Assembly (NCBI GenBank): GCA_030040315.1
Contig: JASHTY010000336.1
Coordinates: 1-36,355, forward strand
Length of the DNA: 36,355 bases
Origin: Terriglobia bacterium
GTDB taxonomy: Bacteria; Acidobacteriota; Terriglobia; UBA7540
Reading direction: 5' to 3'
Positions 1-9,760 of this stretch are shown here, piece by piece (the stretch's first letter is position 1; each line of letters starts with the position of its first letter). A program made the position numbers and the translations under genes. The notes below the pieces were generated by a model that ran no database searches, was not told the origin of the DNA, and worked only from the letters and a program-made list of their open reading frames with translations.

Positions 1-247
1 CCTTGCCCACGGCAATGGAATTGACGTCTTTGGCCCTCTGGCCGTCTTGGAAAAAGATGGCGCCGTGGTCGATGTATTTCCCTGTCGGTATATAATAGGT
101 GACGAGGTGCAGATCTTCTTCACTTTTCGATTCACCCTTCTGTGCTCCGCTTTTTCCCACCACCCTCGCTCCGCGAGGACCAATTGGTCCGCCGGTCAGA
201 AAAAGCACTAAAACTTTCCCACGGTGGAGGCTCTCCAAGATATCCAT
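1..247 (-). CDS. partial hypothetical protein running off the left edge (possible repeat/beta-propeller-like)
   Basis: Reverse complement from ATG at 247 is open to the edge (82 codons): MDILESLHRGKVLVLFLTGG...SEEDLHLVTYYIPTGKYIDHGAIFFQDGQRAKDVNSIAVGK. Absent from the ORF track because no stop lies in the window. The start is uncertain; the gene may be 5'-truncated. Confidence 0.45.
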   Translation of the reverse strand, partial: MDILESLHRGKVLVLFLTGGPIGPRGARVVGKSGAQKGESKSEEDLHLVTYYIPTGKYIDHGAIFFQDGQRAKDVNSIAVGK

Positions 248-597
248 AGATGTCGAACTTGAGTGAAGGCCAGTTGACTGAATCTGCGATCATCAGCCTT
301 TTAGGTGCCAAATCCTGGCGCGTTGAGAGTAACGCCTGGATCGAGAAAACCGTCGCAATTCAGGGTACCGAAGTAATGAATCTACTCGGAACCGTAGTTT
401 GAAGCACTTGGATAGGTCAAATTCCCTGAGAAATCCGATGTCCTAAGAAAGAAGATCCAAACCGGTTGGGGCATCGTTGTCCACATCGCAGTAGGTTCCA
501 TTGGTGTTGAGGATGGAAGATGTGGGGTTTAGGGAATCAACTTACGGAGCAGCGATGCCGCGAGCGCCGACTCCAGCGCCAGTCCCAAAATCGTCGT

Positions 598-2754
598 TTA
601 TTCCCATTGAATCTCCACCACGCTGTATGTGTTCAGCGAAGGGACTACAAATCCCAACTTCCCGTCCCTAGTGATCGGAGGCAGAGTTTGAACGCCATCG
701 TCATCAGGGGAAAACAGAGAGACCTGCATAACCTTTTTGTGCACCGGGGGTCGCAGCCACACCTCGATGTTTTCGACCTTGGGCGTCCTCTCCACGTCGT
801 AGTTCACAAGGTGGACCAGCACGGCTCCCGAAGATCGCTGGCTGACCAAATTCGTTGTCACGGCAGGCGGCGCTTTCACCTCCAGCGCCAGCTCCCCTCC
901 CCCAGCCCAGCGCACAGCGTCAACGAGCTCTGGGGCATTGAGAGGAAGCGCCCAATAGTGGTTGGCCATAGGGGTCATTGCGGGCTTAGCAACGGACGGT
1001 TTCACCTCGGGCAGATAGACCACCCGGCCTCCATCGGTTTGGTTGCGCACCGGCCCGGTGTCAGATTTGCTTTGATGGACCGGCAATGACACCGTAATTC
1101 CATTGTCGATAAACGCCGGGGGTTCAACTTGGAACAAGTCTCCCAGCCCAAAATTCGATTTAAGCGCACGCCATTCCGTGTATAAGGAGGTCCATTCCGT
1201 AGCAACAAGCCCACCGCCCTTCTTGACGTAGGCCCTGATCACATTGAGTTGTTCTTCGCTCAGGCATTCCACATCCGCCAGGATCAGAACACGATATTGC
1301 GAGAGGTCTTTCAAGTGTTGATCGAAGATAATGTCGAACGGAATCTTGGCTTGAATCAGCGTTTGCTCGAATAGCCAGGTGCTTTGATAGGGGCGATCAT
1401 TGTTGAAGGCCAGGGTTCCGAATGAATGAAAGACAGCCACATCTGCCGCGCTTTCGGTGCGGCGAAATAACCGGGCGTTCCGGCCGAAAAATTGGATGTA
1501 TTTCTTGGCGCCTTCCGTGAGCCGTTGTACGGTTTGAATGCCGCCCACCATACCCAGGCACTGCCGGTTGTAAGCCATCGCTTCTGCCAAATCCAACTTC
1601 ACTTGCGTTTCGCTTTGCGGCCGGCCACCGTAAAGCCCGGTCGATGAGGTGAAAATCCGGTTGTTCAGGTTTGCCGCCATTTGGTACGTTCGAATCTTTG
1701 AGACCAGAATGTCTCCGGCCATGGGATGAGGAAGCTTGCCTTCTTCCGCCCAGACCGCCTGCGTGTGCGCGAGCAGGCGCGGATAATCCACCCCCTCCTG
1801 CCAATAGGTGTTTGAGCCTGAAAGGCCCCGGGCAGGATTGTTTACAACGGCTACCTGTGGGTTGAGGCTGTGAATAAACGCGGCCATCTCCTGGTAGTAT
1901 CGGCTCAGCATCTCACAGCGGAAATCGGTCCATTCCTGGAAGAGCGGGTCGTCAATCGTGGCGAGCTCCCAATCGGGGCAGGGCGGAAGCACGTACCTGG
2001 GGTCGCGGATCCCCAGCCTCTTCTCCAGAGCGTCGGGCGTGTACTTGGAAGCGAGGAAAGCCCGGAAGTCTTTCGCCGCCAATGGATGCTGGAAGATTGC
2101 GGGCTCGGCCTGATTACTGGTGTTATCGAAGTGGATAAGGTCGGTCTGGACTTCCTCCACCGCCACCCGCAATACGCGCTTCATGTACTCCCGGTATCCA
2201 GGGTGCATGAAGTAGACTCGTTTCCGCCACTGTTGGCGGCTATAGGTTACGGGTCTTCCCTGGTAATCAGAAACAATCCAGTCCTCCGCTTTGGGGTTTT
2301 CCAGCAAGAATGCTTCGTAGCTAATCGTACTCCCTACGTACACACCCACCTTGATTCCGAACCTATGGCAAAGGGCCGCCATTTTCCTGGCATCGTTGAA
2401 GTATGGTCGCTCAGCTACCAAACCAAAACCCTTATAAAAACAAAGTACGGCCAAAGTCACGCCAAGTTCCTTAAGCTTTTTCACGGTGTCTTCGGTTTGT
2501 TGACTACGGTATTCCTCATCCTGCCAGGTCCATATATTTCCCCGTCGGCATATAAAAAGGGGCGCGTCATCCCAGTTTCCAACGATCACCAGTGGCCAAT
2601 CTTCGATCCAGGCCGCTCGTCGATTGGAGTTGATGGCAGGAATATTCCCCTGGCTCGCCCCGACTCCCGGTAACAATGGGCTTGCCGCGACCGAGGCCAT
2701 GAAGTCCCGCCGGCTGACTTTCTCGGAAGTCTTCAATTTTCTTGTTTGTCCCAA
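598..2754 (-). CDS. Tat-exported putative glycoside hydrolase (TIM-barrel, beta-galactosidase-trimerisation-like C-terminal part)
   Basis: 718 aa ORF; N-terminus SRRDFMASVAASPLLPG (twin-arginine); barrel-like motifs KLKELGVTLAVLCFYKGFG and TDLIHFDNTSNQAEP. Confidence 0.8.
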   Translation of the reverse strand: MGQTRKLKTSEKVSRRDFMASVAASPLLPGVGASQGNIPAINSNRRAAWIEDWPLVIVGNWDDAPLFICRRGNIWTWQDEEYRSQQTEDTVKKLKELGVTLAVLCFYKGFGLVAERPYFNDARKMAALCHRFGIKVGVYVGSTISYEAFLLENPKAEDWIVSDYQGRPVTYSRQQWRKRVYFMHPGYREYMKRVLRVAVEEVQTDLIHFDNTSNQAEPAIFQHPLAAKDFRAFLASKYTPDALEKRLGIRDPRYVLPPCPDWELATIDDPLFQEWTDFRCEMLSRYYQEMAAFIHSLNPQVAVVNNPARGLSGSNTYWQEGVDYPRLLAHTQAVWAEEGKLPHPMAGDILVSKIRTYQMAANLNNRIFTSSTGLYGGRPQSETQVKLDLAEAMAYNRQCLGMVGGIQTVQRLTEGAKKYIQFFGRNARLFRRTESAADVAVFHSFGTLAFNNDRPYQSTWLFEQTLIQAKIPFDIIFDQHLKDLSQYRVLILADVECLSEEQLNVIRAYVKKGGGLVATEWTSLYTEWRALKSNFGLGDLFQVEPPAFIDNGITVSLPVHQSKSDTGPVRNQTDGGRVVYLPEVKPSVAKPAMTPMANHYWALPLNAPELVDAVRWAGGGELALEVKAPPAVTTNLVSQRSSGAVLVHLVNYDVERTPKVENIEVWLRPPVHKKVMQVSLFSPDDDGVQTLPPITRDGKLGFVVPSLNTYSVVEIQWE

Positions 2755-3005
2755 GTCAAATCCCTTCCTTGAAAGATGGTCTCAATGCCGATTCTCAGAT
2801 CATTCGCGATGTTATTGGAGCCAAACCCCGAGTCTCAGGCGGGGGTACTAATTCCCGAGATATAGCGTCCGCAACTCCCGGACGGCTGAATGATGTGTCG
2901 AAGCGCCGTGCACGAGGTACGGATAGTTGAACCTCGTGATGGCTAACGCGTCGGCGGGCAGGTGCACATCCGGCGAAACTTCAACAAACGTTGGAAGGCG
3001 CGGAT

Positions 3006-5705
3006 TCACTTGCTAGACACGACGTCCACATCCCGCGGGCCCAACGTCCGTTCTCGCCCCAAGAATTGAAATCGCGCCGTCCGATACGACGCGTTGAACA
3101 GTGTATAAACGGTTTCCCCACCCCCCCTGAAGCGATTGATGTAAACCTCCGGGTCGGGCGAGCTTACCAGTGGGTCCGCGGCGCCATTAAAAGCCGCCGC
3201 ATGCTGTTTCAAAAGCGTGTGGGCACGGCGAATAAAACTCAGCAGATTGTCTCCATACCAGGTATCCGAGCGGCCCTTCAACCAAAACCCGTCGCCGTGC
3301 CAGAGCGAGAGCCGGAAGTCCTCGGCGGACAGGGCTCGTGGCTCGACTCCGCTTGAAAGCATGTCCCAGAGCCTGACATCGGGAAAAGCGAACCTCGAAA
3401 GATTTAGTTTCAGTGGCGAGAGCACTGGGTCCGATAACGACATGCTGTAGGAAAATGCCGCGTCGTAATACGGTGTGGCGGCGTCCGGCGGCTCGTGTTC
3501 CAGGTACAGGATAGTATTCGGCATGCCCGCCGCATCCAATCCGTGGCGCACTGCTTTCGCCATGGCGATTTCACCGGGCAGAGTTTCCGCCCCCTGTGGA
3601 TGCCCATGCAATGTTGAGTAACACCGTTGGATCCCGGAGCCGTACTCATCCAGGTAGACGCCGGCAGCGCCAACTTCCTTTGCCACGGCAGCCATGCGGT
3701 TTGAAAGGTACTGTTGCCACTGGACTATAAAAGGGCACACGAACATTTCCGGACTGCCACCCGGCCACCACCGCCCCTTGCCGTTTTCACCAATGAGTTG
3801 CCACTGTTCTCCAAAGTCATGGCCGATCTTCGAGTTCTTGTCGATCAAATAGCCTTCGAAGTAGAGACCGGTGAAAGTATTCGATGTCTTTGCCTCGGCA
3901 ATGTTGCGCCGCAAGTCATCCGCCCCGCCTAACTCGATGGGGTAATCACCCACGCGCCCCACCGTATTGGAAAGGGCCCAGCCGGAGATATCGATGAAGT
4001 CGATGCCGCCGAAAGCTTGACCATCCCGAACAAGTTGCTCAAGCGTATAGCGGTTATGTTTTTCGTCGAACATCAGGTCCGACCCGCCCACAGGGTAGTC
4101 GCGCCGCGCCCAGAAAGCGGAGCGAAGCCAAGCGGGCCGCGGCCCCATGGGCTTGTACCAAGTCCCGAGCCAGTCCCGGTAAGCCTGGAACCCCTGATGC
4201 CAATCGCCACCATGTGATGTTATCTGCGCATCGGGGGCGCGAAAAGTCTCGCCGGGCGCCAGCCGCACGGTGTATTCGACGTCGATTTGGACCTTTGCCT
4301 GACTTTTGTTCAGGCGGAACTTCTTCGAACGGCCGTCCGAATCGCGCACAATGATACACGCCCCGCTGTTGGCACCGGGCGCGAACACATCCACAAATTG
4401 AAGCGGGAATCGATCGCTGTAGACTGCTTCCATGGGCTTCTCATAGCGCGAAATGACAGCGCCCGCGCGTGGGAACACATAATAGACATCGTTCGCGTTG
4501 GCTGCCGGGCTGATGGCCAGGGAAGGAAAATTGACCGTGAATTCCTGAACATCTCCGCTCACGTTGGTCAGAGCCAGCGAGAGAACGCGTCCCTCCCGCG
4601 CCTGATTGTCATGCAGGTCGGCGCGCACAGCATCGCCCGGCGCCTGCTTGCCCGGGGAAGCTGCCAACTCATACCACTTTGACCCGGTAAAATCCGGCTG
4701 GCGAACGGGTCCGCTTGAGGCCGACAACACCGGGACGATTTCCTCTTTGGAGGGCTCGATGACACTTCCCGCCGAGATTCCGGCGGCAAACAAAGCCAAT
4801 TGGGCATGCGGGCTCCGATCCATCAGTTCAATCGAGGCGAGGGGGCGTTGGGGGTCAATCTCAAGGGCGTACAATTCAGCCTTGCGGTTGATTAACACAT
4901 GGCGGTGTTCCGCCAACAAAAGAGGAAACTCCTCCTCTGTGGATCCGTCTTGGTACTTGATTTGGGCCAGCACGTCGGAGGTCTCGCTGTTTTCCCTGAT
5001 TTCCCAGCGCTGCGGGGGGCCGCTAGCTCTTGCTCCCCTGGCACCTGAAAAGTGCGCCATAAGGCTGAGATACACGGTGTCGCCCTTGCGTCCGCCCCCA
5101 TCGATGTGTATGGATTCGGCGCCACGCAGGGATGTGGCCGGCCATGCACCACACTGAGACGGCCCCTTTGCGGACAGTTGGTCCGCGCCTTCCGGCAAGG
5201 GTGGTCCGCCTGCCGCGCACGGGAACGAATCCGAGCCCCCAAGGAACTGAAGATCCTCGATGGCCAGACGCGCTCTCGCGGGCAACGAAAACTGCAACTG
5301 ATCTATCTCCGCCGTGCGCACCTTACCGTTTAATTCGATTTCAAGAGTGTGCAGGGCGTCATCCGGCACCAAGTCCTGCGCTCGGACCACGGGTACTGGG
5401 AGCCCTGCTGCGAACGGGTTCTCGGGGTTGCTGGCGCTTGGCGTAACCGGTCCAACGCTGCCCGGCCGCAGCGTAATGATGGGCGCATCGCTCGTCGCCA
5501 GACCTGAGGCGCGATAGCTTATACGAAGGGTGTGATATTCGTAGACCCAGATCGGTTCGGCCGAGATCTGCCACTCCCCAGGTCCCGAGTAGTTGAGGCC
5601 CCCCTGCTGGTAGCCGACAGCGGGGTCCTCGGCAAATGCCACGGAAGCTACAAAGAGAAAGGTGCTGGTGCCCACTAATAAGAGGACGGTTTTCATGCTT
5701 TTCAT
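3006..5705 (-). CDS. secreted putative glycosidase, DUF6259-like
   Basis: ORF 3006..5723; likely start at 5705 (MKSMKTVLLLVGTSTFLFVASVAFA signal peptide, AGGAG upstream). Barrel motifs GGIDFIDISGW, GAAGVYLDEYGSG, ILYLEHEPPD. Confidence 0.8.
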   Translation of the reverse strand: MKSMKTVLLLVGTSTFLFVASVAFAEDPAVGYQQGGLNYSGPGEWQISAEPIWVYEYHTLRISYRASGLATSDAPIITLRPGSVGPVTPSASNPENPFAAGLPVPVVRAQDLVPDDALHTLEIELNGKVRTAEIDQLQFSLPARARLAIEDLQFLGGSDSFPCAAGGPPLPEGADQLSAKGPSQCGAWPATSLRGAESIHIDGGGRKGDTVYLSLMAHFSGARGARASGPPQRWEIRENSETSDVLAQIKYQDGSTEEEFPLLLAEHRHVLINRKAELYALEIDPQRPLASIELMDRSPHAQLALFAAGISAGSVIEPSKEEIVPVLSASSGPVRQPDFTGSKWYELAASPGKQAPGDAVRADLHDNQAREGRVLSLALTNVSGDVQEFTVNFPSLAISPAANANDVYYVFPRAGAVISRYEKPMEAVYSDRFPLQFVDVFAPGANSGACIIVRDSDGRSKKFRLNKSQAKVQIDVEYTVRLAPGETFRAPDAQITSHGGDWHQGFQAYRDWLGTWYKPMGPRPAWLRSAFWARRDYPVGGSDLMFDEKHNRYTLEQLVRDGQAFGGIDFIDISGWALSNTVGRVGDYPIELGGADDLRRNIAEAKTSNTFTGLYFEGYLIDKNSKIGHDFGEQWQLIGENGKGRWWPGGSPEMFVCPFIVQWQQYLSNRMAAVAKEVGAAGVYLDEYGSGIQRCYSTLHGHPQGAETLPGEIAMAKAVRHGLDAAGMPNTILYLEHEPPDAATPYYDAAFSYSMSLSDPVLSPLKLNLSRFAFPDVRLWDMLSSGVEPRALSAEDFRLSLWHGDGFWLKGRSDTWYGDNLLSFIRRAHTLLKQHAAAFNGAADPLVSSPDPEVYINRFRGGGETVYTLFNASYRTARFQFLGRERTLGPRDVDVVSSK

Positions 5706-5930
5706 TTTCAGCTCCTGTACCATTGACTTGTCCTGTCAAGAACATTGCTTCCTTTCCACTCCTGCGTGCTAGATTCGTGGAGTTTGTCGAACCGTCTGCC
5801 CATTGGCAAGGTAAGACTCTTGCCTAATAAGGAAAAGTGGGGCTTTAATTAACCGAGGGATGCACGGCAGGCTAAAGTGCAATACAATCCTTCACAGGAA
5901 ATCCGAGGCTGCCATGTCCCGCCTTTGATT

Positions 5931-5959
5931 TTGAAAATACGACAAAAGCGCGTTATAAT
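5931..5959 (+). promoter_or_regulatory. sigma70-type promoter for the GntR gene
   Basis: TTGAAA (5931-5936), 17-nt spacer, TATAAT (5954-5959). Confidence 0.7.
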
Positions 5960-5973
5960 ATACATCTATATTA
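5956..5973. promoter_or_regulatory. candidate operator (perfect inverted repeat)
   Basis: TAATATA-CATC-TATATTA overlapping the -10 box and predicted transcription start upstream of the GntR gene. Confidence 0.6.
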
Positions 5974-6171
5974 CTGCCGTAGGGAGCTTTTTTGAGACAT
6001 CAGCCTTGCTCGCAGGAGATCCACAGGATTTCGAACAACTCTGCGCCCAAAGTCCCCAATCCTTAGTTACGGGCTGGAGGAGAAGAAAATCAAAGCTGCA
6101 ACGTAGAAGCGCGACAGAAGGCAAGTTTAACTGAATCAGTAAGTTATCGTAGGATAAAGGAGAGCATTAAA

Positions 6172-6993
6172 GTGGGCCAAACAAGCTTAACAATAACATC
6201 GGTTAGTAGCACTGCCCAGGAGGGGGCCGTACTTCCCGTCGACGCTGTTTCCGCTCGCATTGACAAGACCAGTGGGGTGCCAATCTATCTGCAGATTGCG
6301 CAGATTTTACGGGAGCTTATCAAAAGTAGGAGTGTTGTACCCGGCATGTTGCTCCCTACAGAGAAAGCAATGTGTGAGGCGTTGGCTGTAAGCAAGATGA
6401 CACTTCGACATGCCTATGGGCTCTTAGCCTGGGACGGGCTTATAGAAAGTAAACGTGGGGTGGGTACTTTTGTTTCGGCTCCTCGCTTGAACAAGAACCT
6501 ATACGAGATGCGCAGCTTCAGCGAAGAAATGGCCATCCGCGGCAAGATCGCTTCATCACGCTTGCTCCATTTCAATCTTTCGACCCCAAGCTTCATTGCT
6601 AAAATATTCTTCGGACTTCCCGAACACCAGATGGTTTACAACATCCAGCGATTGCGGCTTGCCGACAACATGCCCGTAGCCATCGAAACCGCCGAGCTTC
6701 CCACACATTTGTTCCCTAATCTCGAGAGATTTGACCTGCAGGCCAATTCGCTTTACAGAATAATTGAGGAGGATTATCACATCCAATTGAATAAATGCAC
6801 GGAGGAGATTTCATCGGCGGTGCCGGATCAGACACAGCAAAAGGTACTTGGAGTGGATTCGCGCGTAGGGCTGCTTTTGATAAGCAGGAAAAGCTACGCT
6901 GGCAACGCCACTCCCGTAGAATTATCCAGGACCGCGTATCGGGGGGATTTGTACGTGGCTAGTATCGATGCCATTAGGAGCAGATCCGAATGA
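6172..6993 (+). CDS. GntR family transcriptional regulator with UTRA effector domain
   Basis: 273 aa; wHTH motif GVPIYLQIAQILRELIKSRSVVPGMLLPTEKAMCEALAVSKMTLRHAYGLLAWDGLIESKRGVGTFVS followed by a UTRA-like domain; GTG start with AAAGGAG upstream. Confidence 0.93.
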   Translation: MGQTSLTITSVSSTAQEGAVLPVDAVSARIDKTSGVPIYLQIAQILRELIKSRSVVPGMLLPTEKAMCEALAVSKMTLRHAYGLLAWDGLIESKRGVGTFVSAPRLNKNLYEMRSFSEEMAIRGKIASSRLLHFNLSTPSFIAKIFFGLPEHQMVYNIQRLRLADNMPVAIETAELPTHLFPNLERFDLQANSLYRIIEEDYHIQLNKCTEEISSAVPDQTQQKVLGVDSRVGLLLISRKSYAGNATPVELSRTAYRGDLYVASIDAIRSRSE

Positions 6994-7002
6994 ATATCCG
7001 CA

Positions 7003-7410
7003 TTAGCTGCTCGTAGGCGCACGGTCAAAACGATCCTCGGACTTATGTGACGGGCATCGTCTTGAGAATAAGTGGCGTGTGTTCAGGTGGCAGGAGAACG
7101 CTTTCACACAAACGAATTGCCTGAGCATGCCACGGGCGAGGGGGGCAACTTCAAGATGGCGGCTCCCATCAGTTTGCGTGTGACTGCACCCTGCACAACG
7201 GACATCTGCTAAGTGCCGCCCGCGAAGCTGGCGAACCAAAGCGGACTTGCCGGCCGACCTGGCCGAAGGGTAAAGTTTAGTCGCGGACGACGTCGCATCG
7301 ACCGGTATTGAGGTCATCATGGAGGTTCGTGAGTGACTTCTCAGACGGGTGATTCCATCCCAGGTCCTCGCAACATACTTGTCAGGCTGGTCGAACCTCG
7401 ATCCTGCCAT
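7003..7410 (-). pseudogene. possible remnant of an ISL3-type transposase N-terminus
   Basis: The track ORF contains SAGKSALVRQLRGRHLADVRCAG...LRQFVCVKAFSCHLNTRHLFSRRCP, resembling the ISL3 zinc-finger region (CxxCG..S.RVHSRY.R.LADLP..G...RRFFC...C.R.IF.ERLP), but degenerate. Overlaps the 3' end of the SDR gene. Confidence 0.3.
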
Positions 7411-8344
7411 TCTGGATCAGCCAGGTCAGTGACTCCTTGACAGCTTCAAGGGAGCTATAGCGTGGGCAGTAGCCCAGAATCCGCCGTGCTTTTTCAATAC
7501 TGCAATTGGGGGAGTGGGCAATATGATCCCAGGTTGCCACGGCATCCTCAGGGGAGACTGTCTTTTGCCAGTCAGCCCAGGCCAGAAACGAAAGGCTTGC
7601 GGGACGCCCAAACCAGTTTGCGATTGCTTCCGAGTACCCACGCAGGGTCAGCGCAGAGGCAGATGTCACGTTGAAATTCTCCCCCACTGCACCGCTCCAG
7701 TTCGCCAGGGCCTGCATGAACGCCTGCGCCACATCGTTGGCGTGAACATGATGCAGCGTCTCCATCCCCAGATTTGGGAGGCACAATTCCTTTCCCTCTG
7801 CCAGATCACAATAAACCTTCGGATTGAAGTTGCCCACGGGGTTAACGGGAATCCAACCTTGGCCTACCATATGACCAGGGCGCAATACGGCGGCTGGAAA
7901 TCCAGTTCGCCGCGCCTCGTCAAGTAGGTAAGTCTCGATGGCAGCCTTTTGAATGCCGTACTCAGCAATCGGTCGCCTTGGCTGGTCCTCTGTGCTTGGT
8001 ACTTGCATGCTCGGCCCGTGCGTCCAAATCGTCCCACAGTGCAAGAGCATTTGAACACGGCCGCGCAATGCGTTTACCAACTGTCGTGCACTCTCCTCCT
8101 TGTAACAAATCATGTCGATCACGATATCAGGTTCGAGGCTAGCGATTCGGACGCCAAAACTGCCGGATGCTTCCTCCTTTGCGCGGTCGATTACGGCATT
8201 CACCACCCGATCCCAGGCTTTATTCCGCTGATACGGCACTCGTCTCTGACGACTTACAACCATTACGTCGTGACCCGCTTCAATTAATTTCGGGATCAGG
8301 TAAGTTCCCGTCCGACCTGTGCCGCCTATGACGACAACTCGCAT
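7382..8344 (-). CDS. NAD-dependent epimerase/dehydratase family (extended SDR)
   Basis: 320 aa; N-terminal MRVVVIGGTGRTGTYLIPKLIEAGHDV Rossmann motif; SDR-like YGIQKAAIE (YxxxK). Confidence 0.9.
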   Translation of the reverse strand: MRVVVIGGTGRTGTYLIPKLIEAGHDVMVVSRQRRVPYQRNKAWDRVVNAVIDRAKEEASGSFGVRIASLEPDIVIDMICYKEESARQLVNALRGRVQMLLHCGTIWTHGPSMQVPSTEDQPRRPIAEYGIQKAAIETYLLDEARRTGFPAAVLRPGHMVGQGWIPVNPVGNFNPKVYCDLAEGKELCLPNLGMETLHHVHANDVAQAFMQALANWSGAVGENFNVTSASALTLRGYSEAIANWFGRPASLSFLAWADWQKTVSPEDAVATWDHIAHSPNCSIEKARRILGYCPRYSSLEAVKESLTWLIQNGRIEVRPA

Positions 8345-8588
8345 AGCGTTCCCTCCCGCTGATTATCTAATCCTACGATCTCTCAATAAGCAGTCGAGAA
8401 TGTAGCCCATGTCCAGCGGCGCACTTTGGCTTCGTAGCTTGATGGTTGGACGCCAAGCTTGGGGTTAGGCGCCGTTTGCCCATTCGTGTGCCCACTCAGC
8501 CTAAATAATAGGTCACCTGCGATTGCAGTGGATTAGAGCTTTAGCGATGGGCAGTCGCCATGCCAGGAGCAAGTCGTCGTGAGGGTCA

Positions 8589-9539
8589 TTAGAGGTCAAA
8601 ACTTGGCAAGCCGGTCGGTTGCGTATTGAGGCCTGCAGATCTGTACGCCTCGATGAGAGCGCCCGTCGTGGGTCCGAAGACGGGCGGTTCGACTCGGTTT
8701 GCGCCCTCCGTCTCAACCAACGCACGGAAATGCCCAAGCACAAGAGAGCTCCGGAAGACGCCCCCAACGTAAGACACCCGAACCGTTTCGTCCGGCCGAA
8801 AAAGTCGTTTTCGAACTGCTTGGGTGATCAGGGCCAATTGCTGCGCTGCGTATTCCAGGATCTCGCATGCGACTCGGTCACCCTCCTGCCCAGCTGAGTT
8901 AACAAGTTGTGCGTAACTGGCAATCTGCGGGCGCGAAAATCGGGTCGTATAGAATTGTCGCACGACATCTTGCATGCTCGCGATACCAGTAGCGTCTTGG
9001 AGCACTTTGTGAAGAACGGTTCGCGTGCCCCAGCCCTCCTCGTACTGCAAAGCCGCACGCAGAGCACGGCGTGTGATATCGTACGCGCTGCCTTCATCGC
9101 CGAACACGTAGCCCCACCCTCCAACCCGGGCTATCACCCCATCGCCATTCCTCCCACAGGAAACGGAACCAGTGCCCGCCACTGTGACGATGCCGGGCGC
9201 ACCTCCTGTTGCACCTGAAAGAGCAGTGATTGAGTCGCTTGTGACGATAAGGTGTTTCGTGCACAACATCTCACGGAGGATCGGCTCTTTATCGGCCGGA
9301 CCGGCGCTGAATCCGAGGCAACTGGCCTCAAATCGTGCCTGTTCAGGTATGCCAGCTTCCTTTGCAGCTTGCGACAGGCATTCCCGCATCGCCACAATAA
9401 ATCTCTCGTGCCCTTCCGTTTCGCCCACGTGATTGCAAGGACCTCCCCGACCGCTGCCGAGAATGTGTCCCGCTTCGTCACCAATGAGGGCGTTGGTGCT
9501 GGACTTCCCTCCGTCGACTCCAAGAAAGATGCGACTCAT
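8589..9539 (-). CDS. N-acetylglucosamine kinase-like protein, BadF/BadG/BcrA/BcrD ATPase family
   Basis: 316 aa; FLGVDGGKSSTNALIGDEAGHILGSGRGGPCNH; GIVTVAGTGSVSCGRNGDGVIARVGGWGYVFGDEGSAYDI. Confidence 0.9.
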   Translation of the reverse strand: MSRIFLGVDGGKSSTNALIGDEAGHILGSGRGGPCNHVGETEGHERFIVAMRECLSQAAKEAGIPEQARFEASCLGFSAGPADKEPILREMLCTKHLIVTSDSITALSGATGGAPGIVTVAGTGSVSCGRNGDGVIARVGGWGYVFGDEGSAYDITRRALRAALQYEEGWGTRTVLHKVLQDATGIASMQDVVRQFYTTRFSRPQIASYAQLVNSAGQEGDRVACEILEYAAQQLALITQAVRKRLFRPDETVRVSYVGGVFRSSLVLGHFRALVETEGANRVEPPVFGPTTGALIEAYRSAGLNTQPTGLPSFDL

Positions 9540-9760
9540 CCTTCTATTTCCTTCCTAAGGCAACGAACTTGGCAATTTCGTTAATCGATTGCTGCCGAGA
9601 CCCAGTTATGGATCGCTTGGGAATCTGGAATCCCGCGCGCATCGCAGGCGGCTCCGATTCCCTTTTTCAGCCAGCCACCAACTGGTGCCCCTGCCTAAAT
9701 AGCGTGCACCTTATGTGCAGACGATTTCTCCATCGCGCTTCGCGACGACCAAGATTGCGC

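Noticed and set aside
71-2560. Near-identical ~34-bp strings ggtcgatgtatttccctgtcggtatataataggt (67-100) and ggtccatatatttccccgtcggcatataaaaagg (2527-2560)
   Set aside because: They fall in different frames of two coding regions and the surrounding sequence does not match; probably chance. An alignment of the flanks would settle it.
1870-2673. 267 aa plus-strand ORF, and similar long ORFs antisense to the glycosidase, receptor and TPR genes
   Set aside because: Shadow ORFs opposite well-supported genes; no family-like motifs.
5723-5739. TTGAC-N7-GTCAA short inverted repeat near the start of the DUF6259-like gene
   Set aside because: Only 5-bp arms; expected by chance.
5877-6134. 85 aa ORF upstream of the GntR gene
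   Set aside because: It spans the predicted promoter and operator, has no ribosome site and no recognisable motif.
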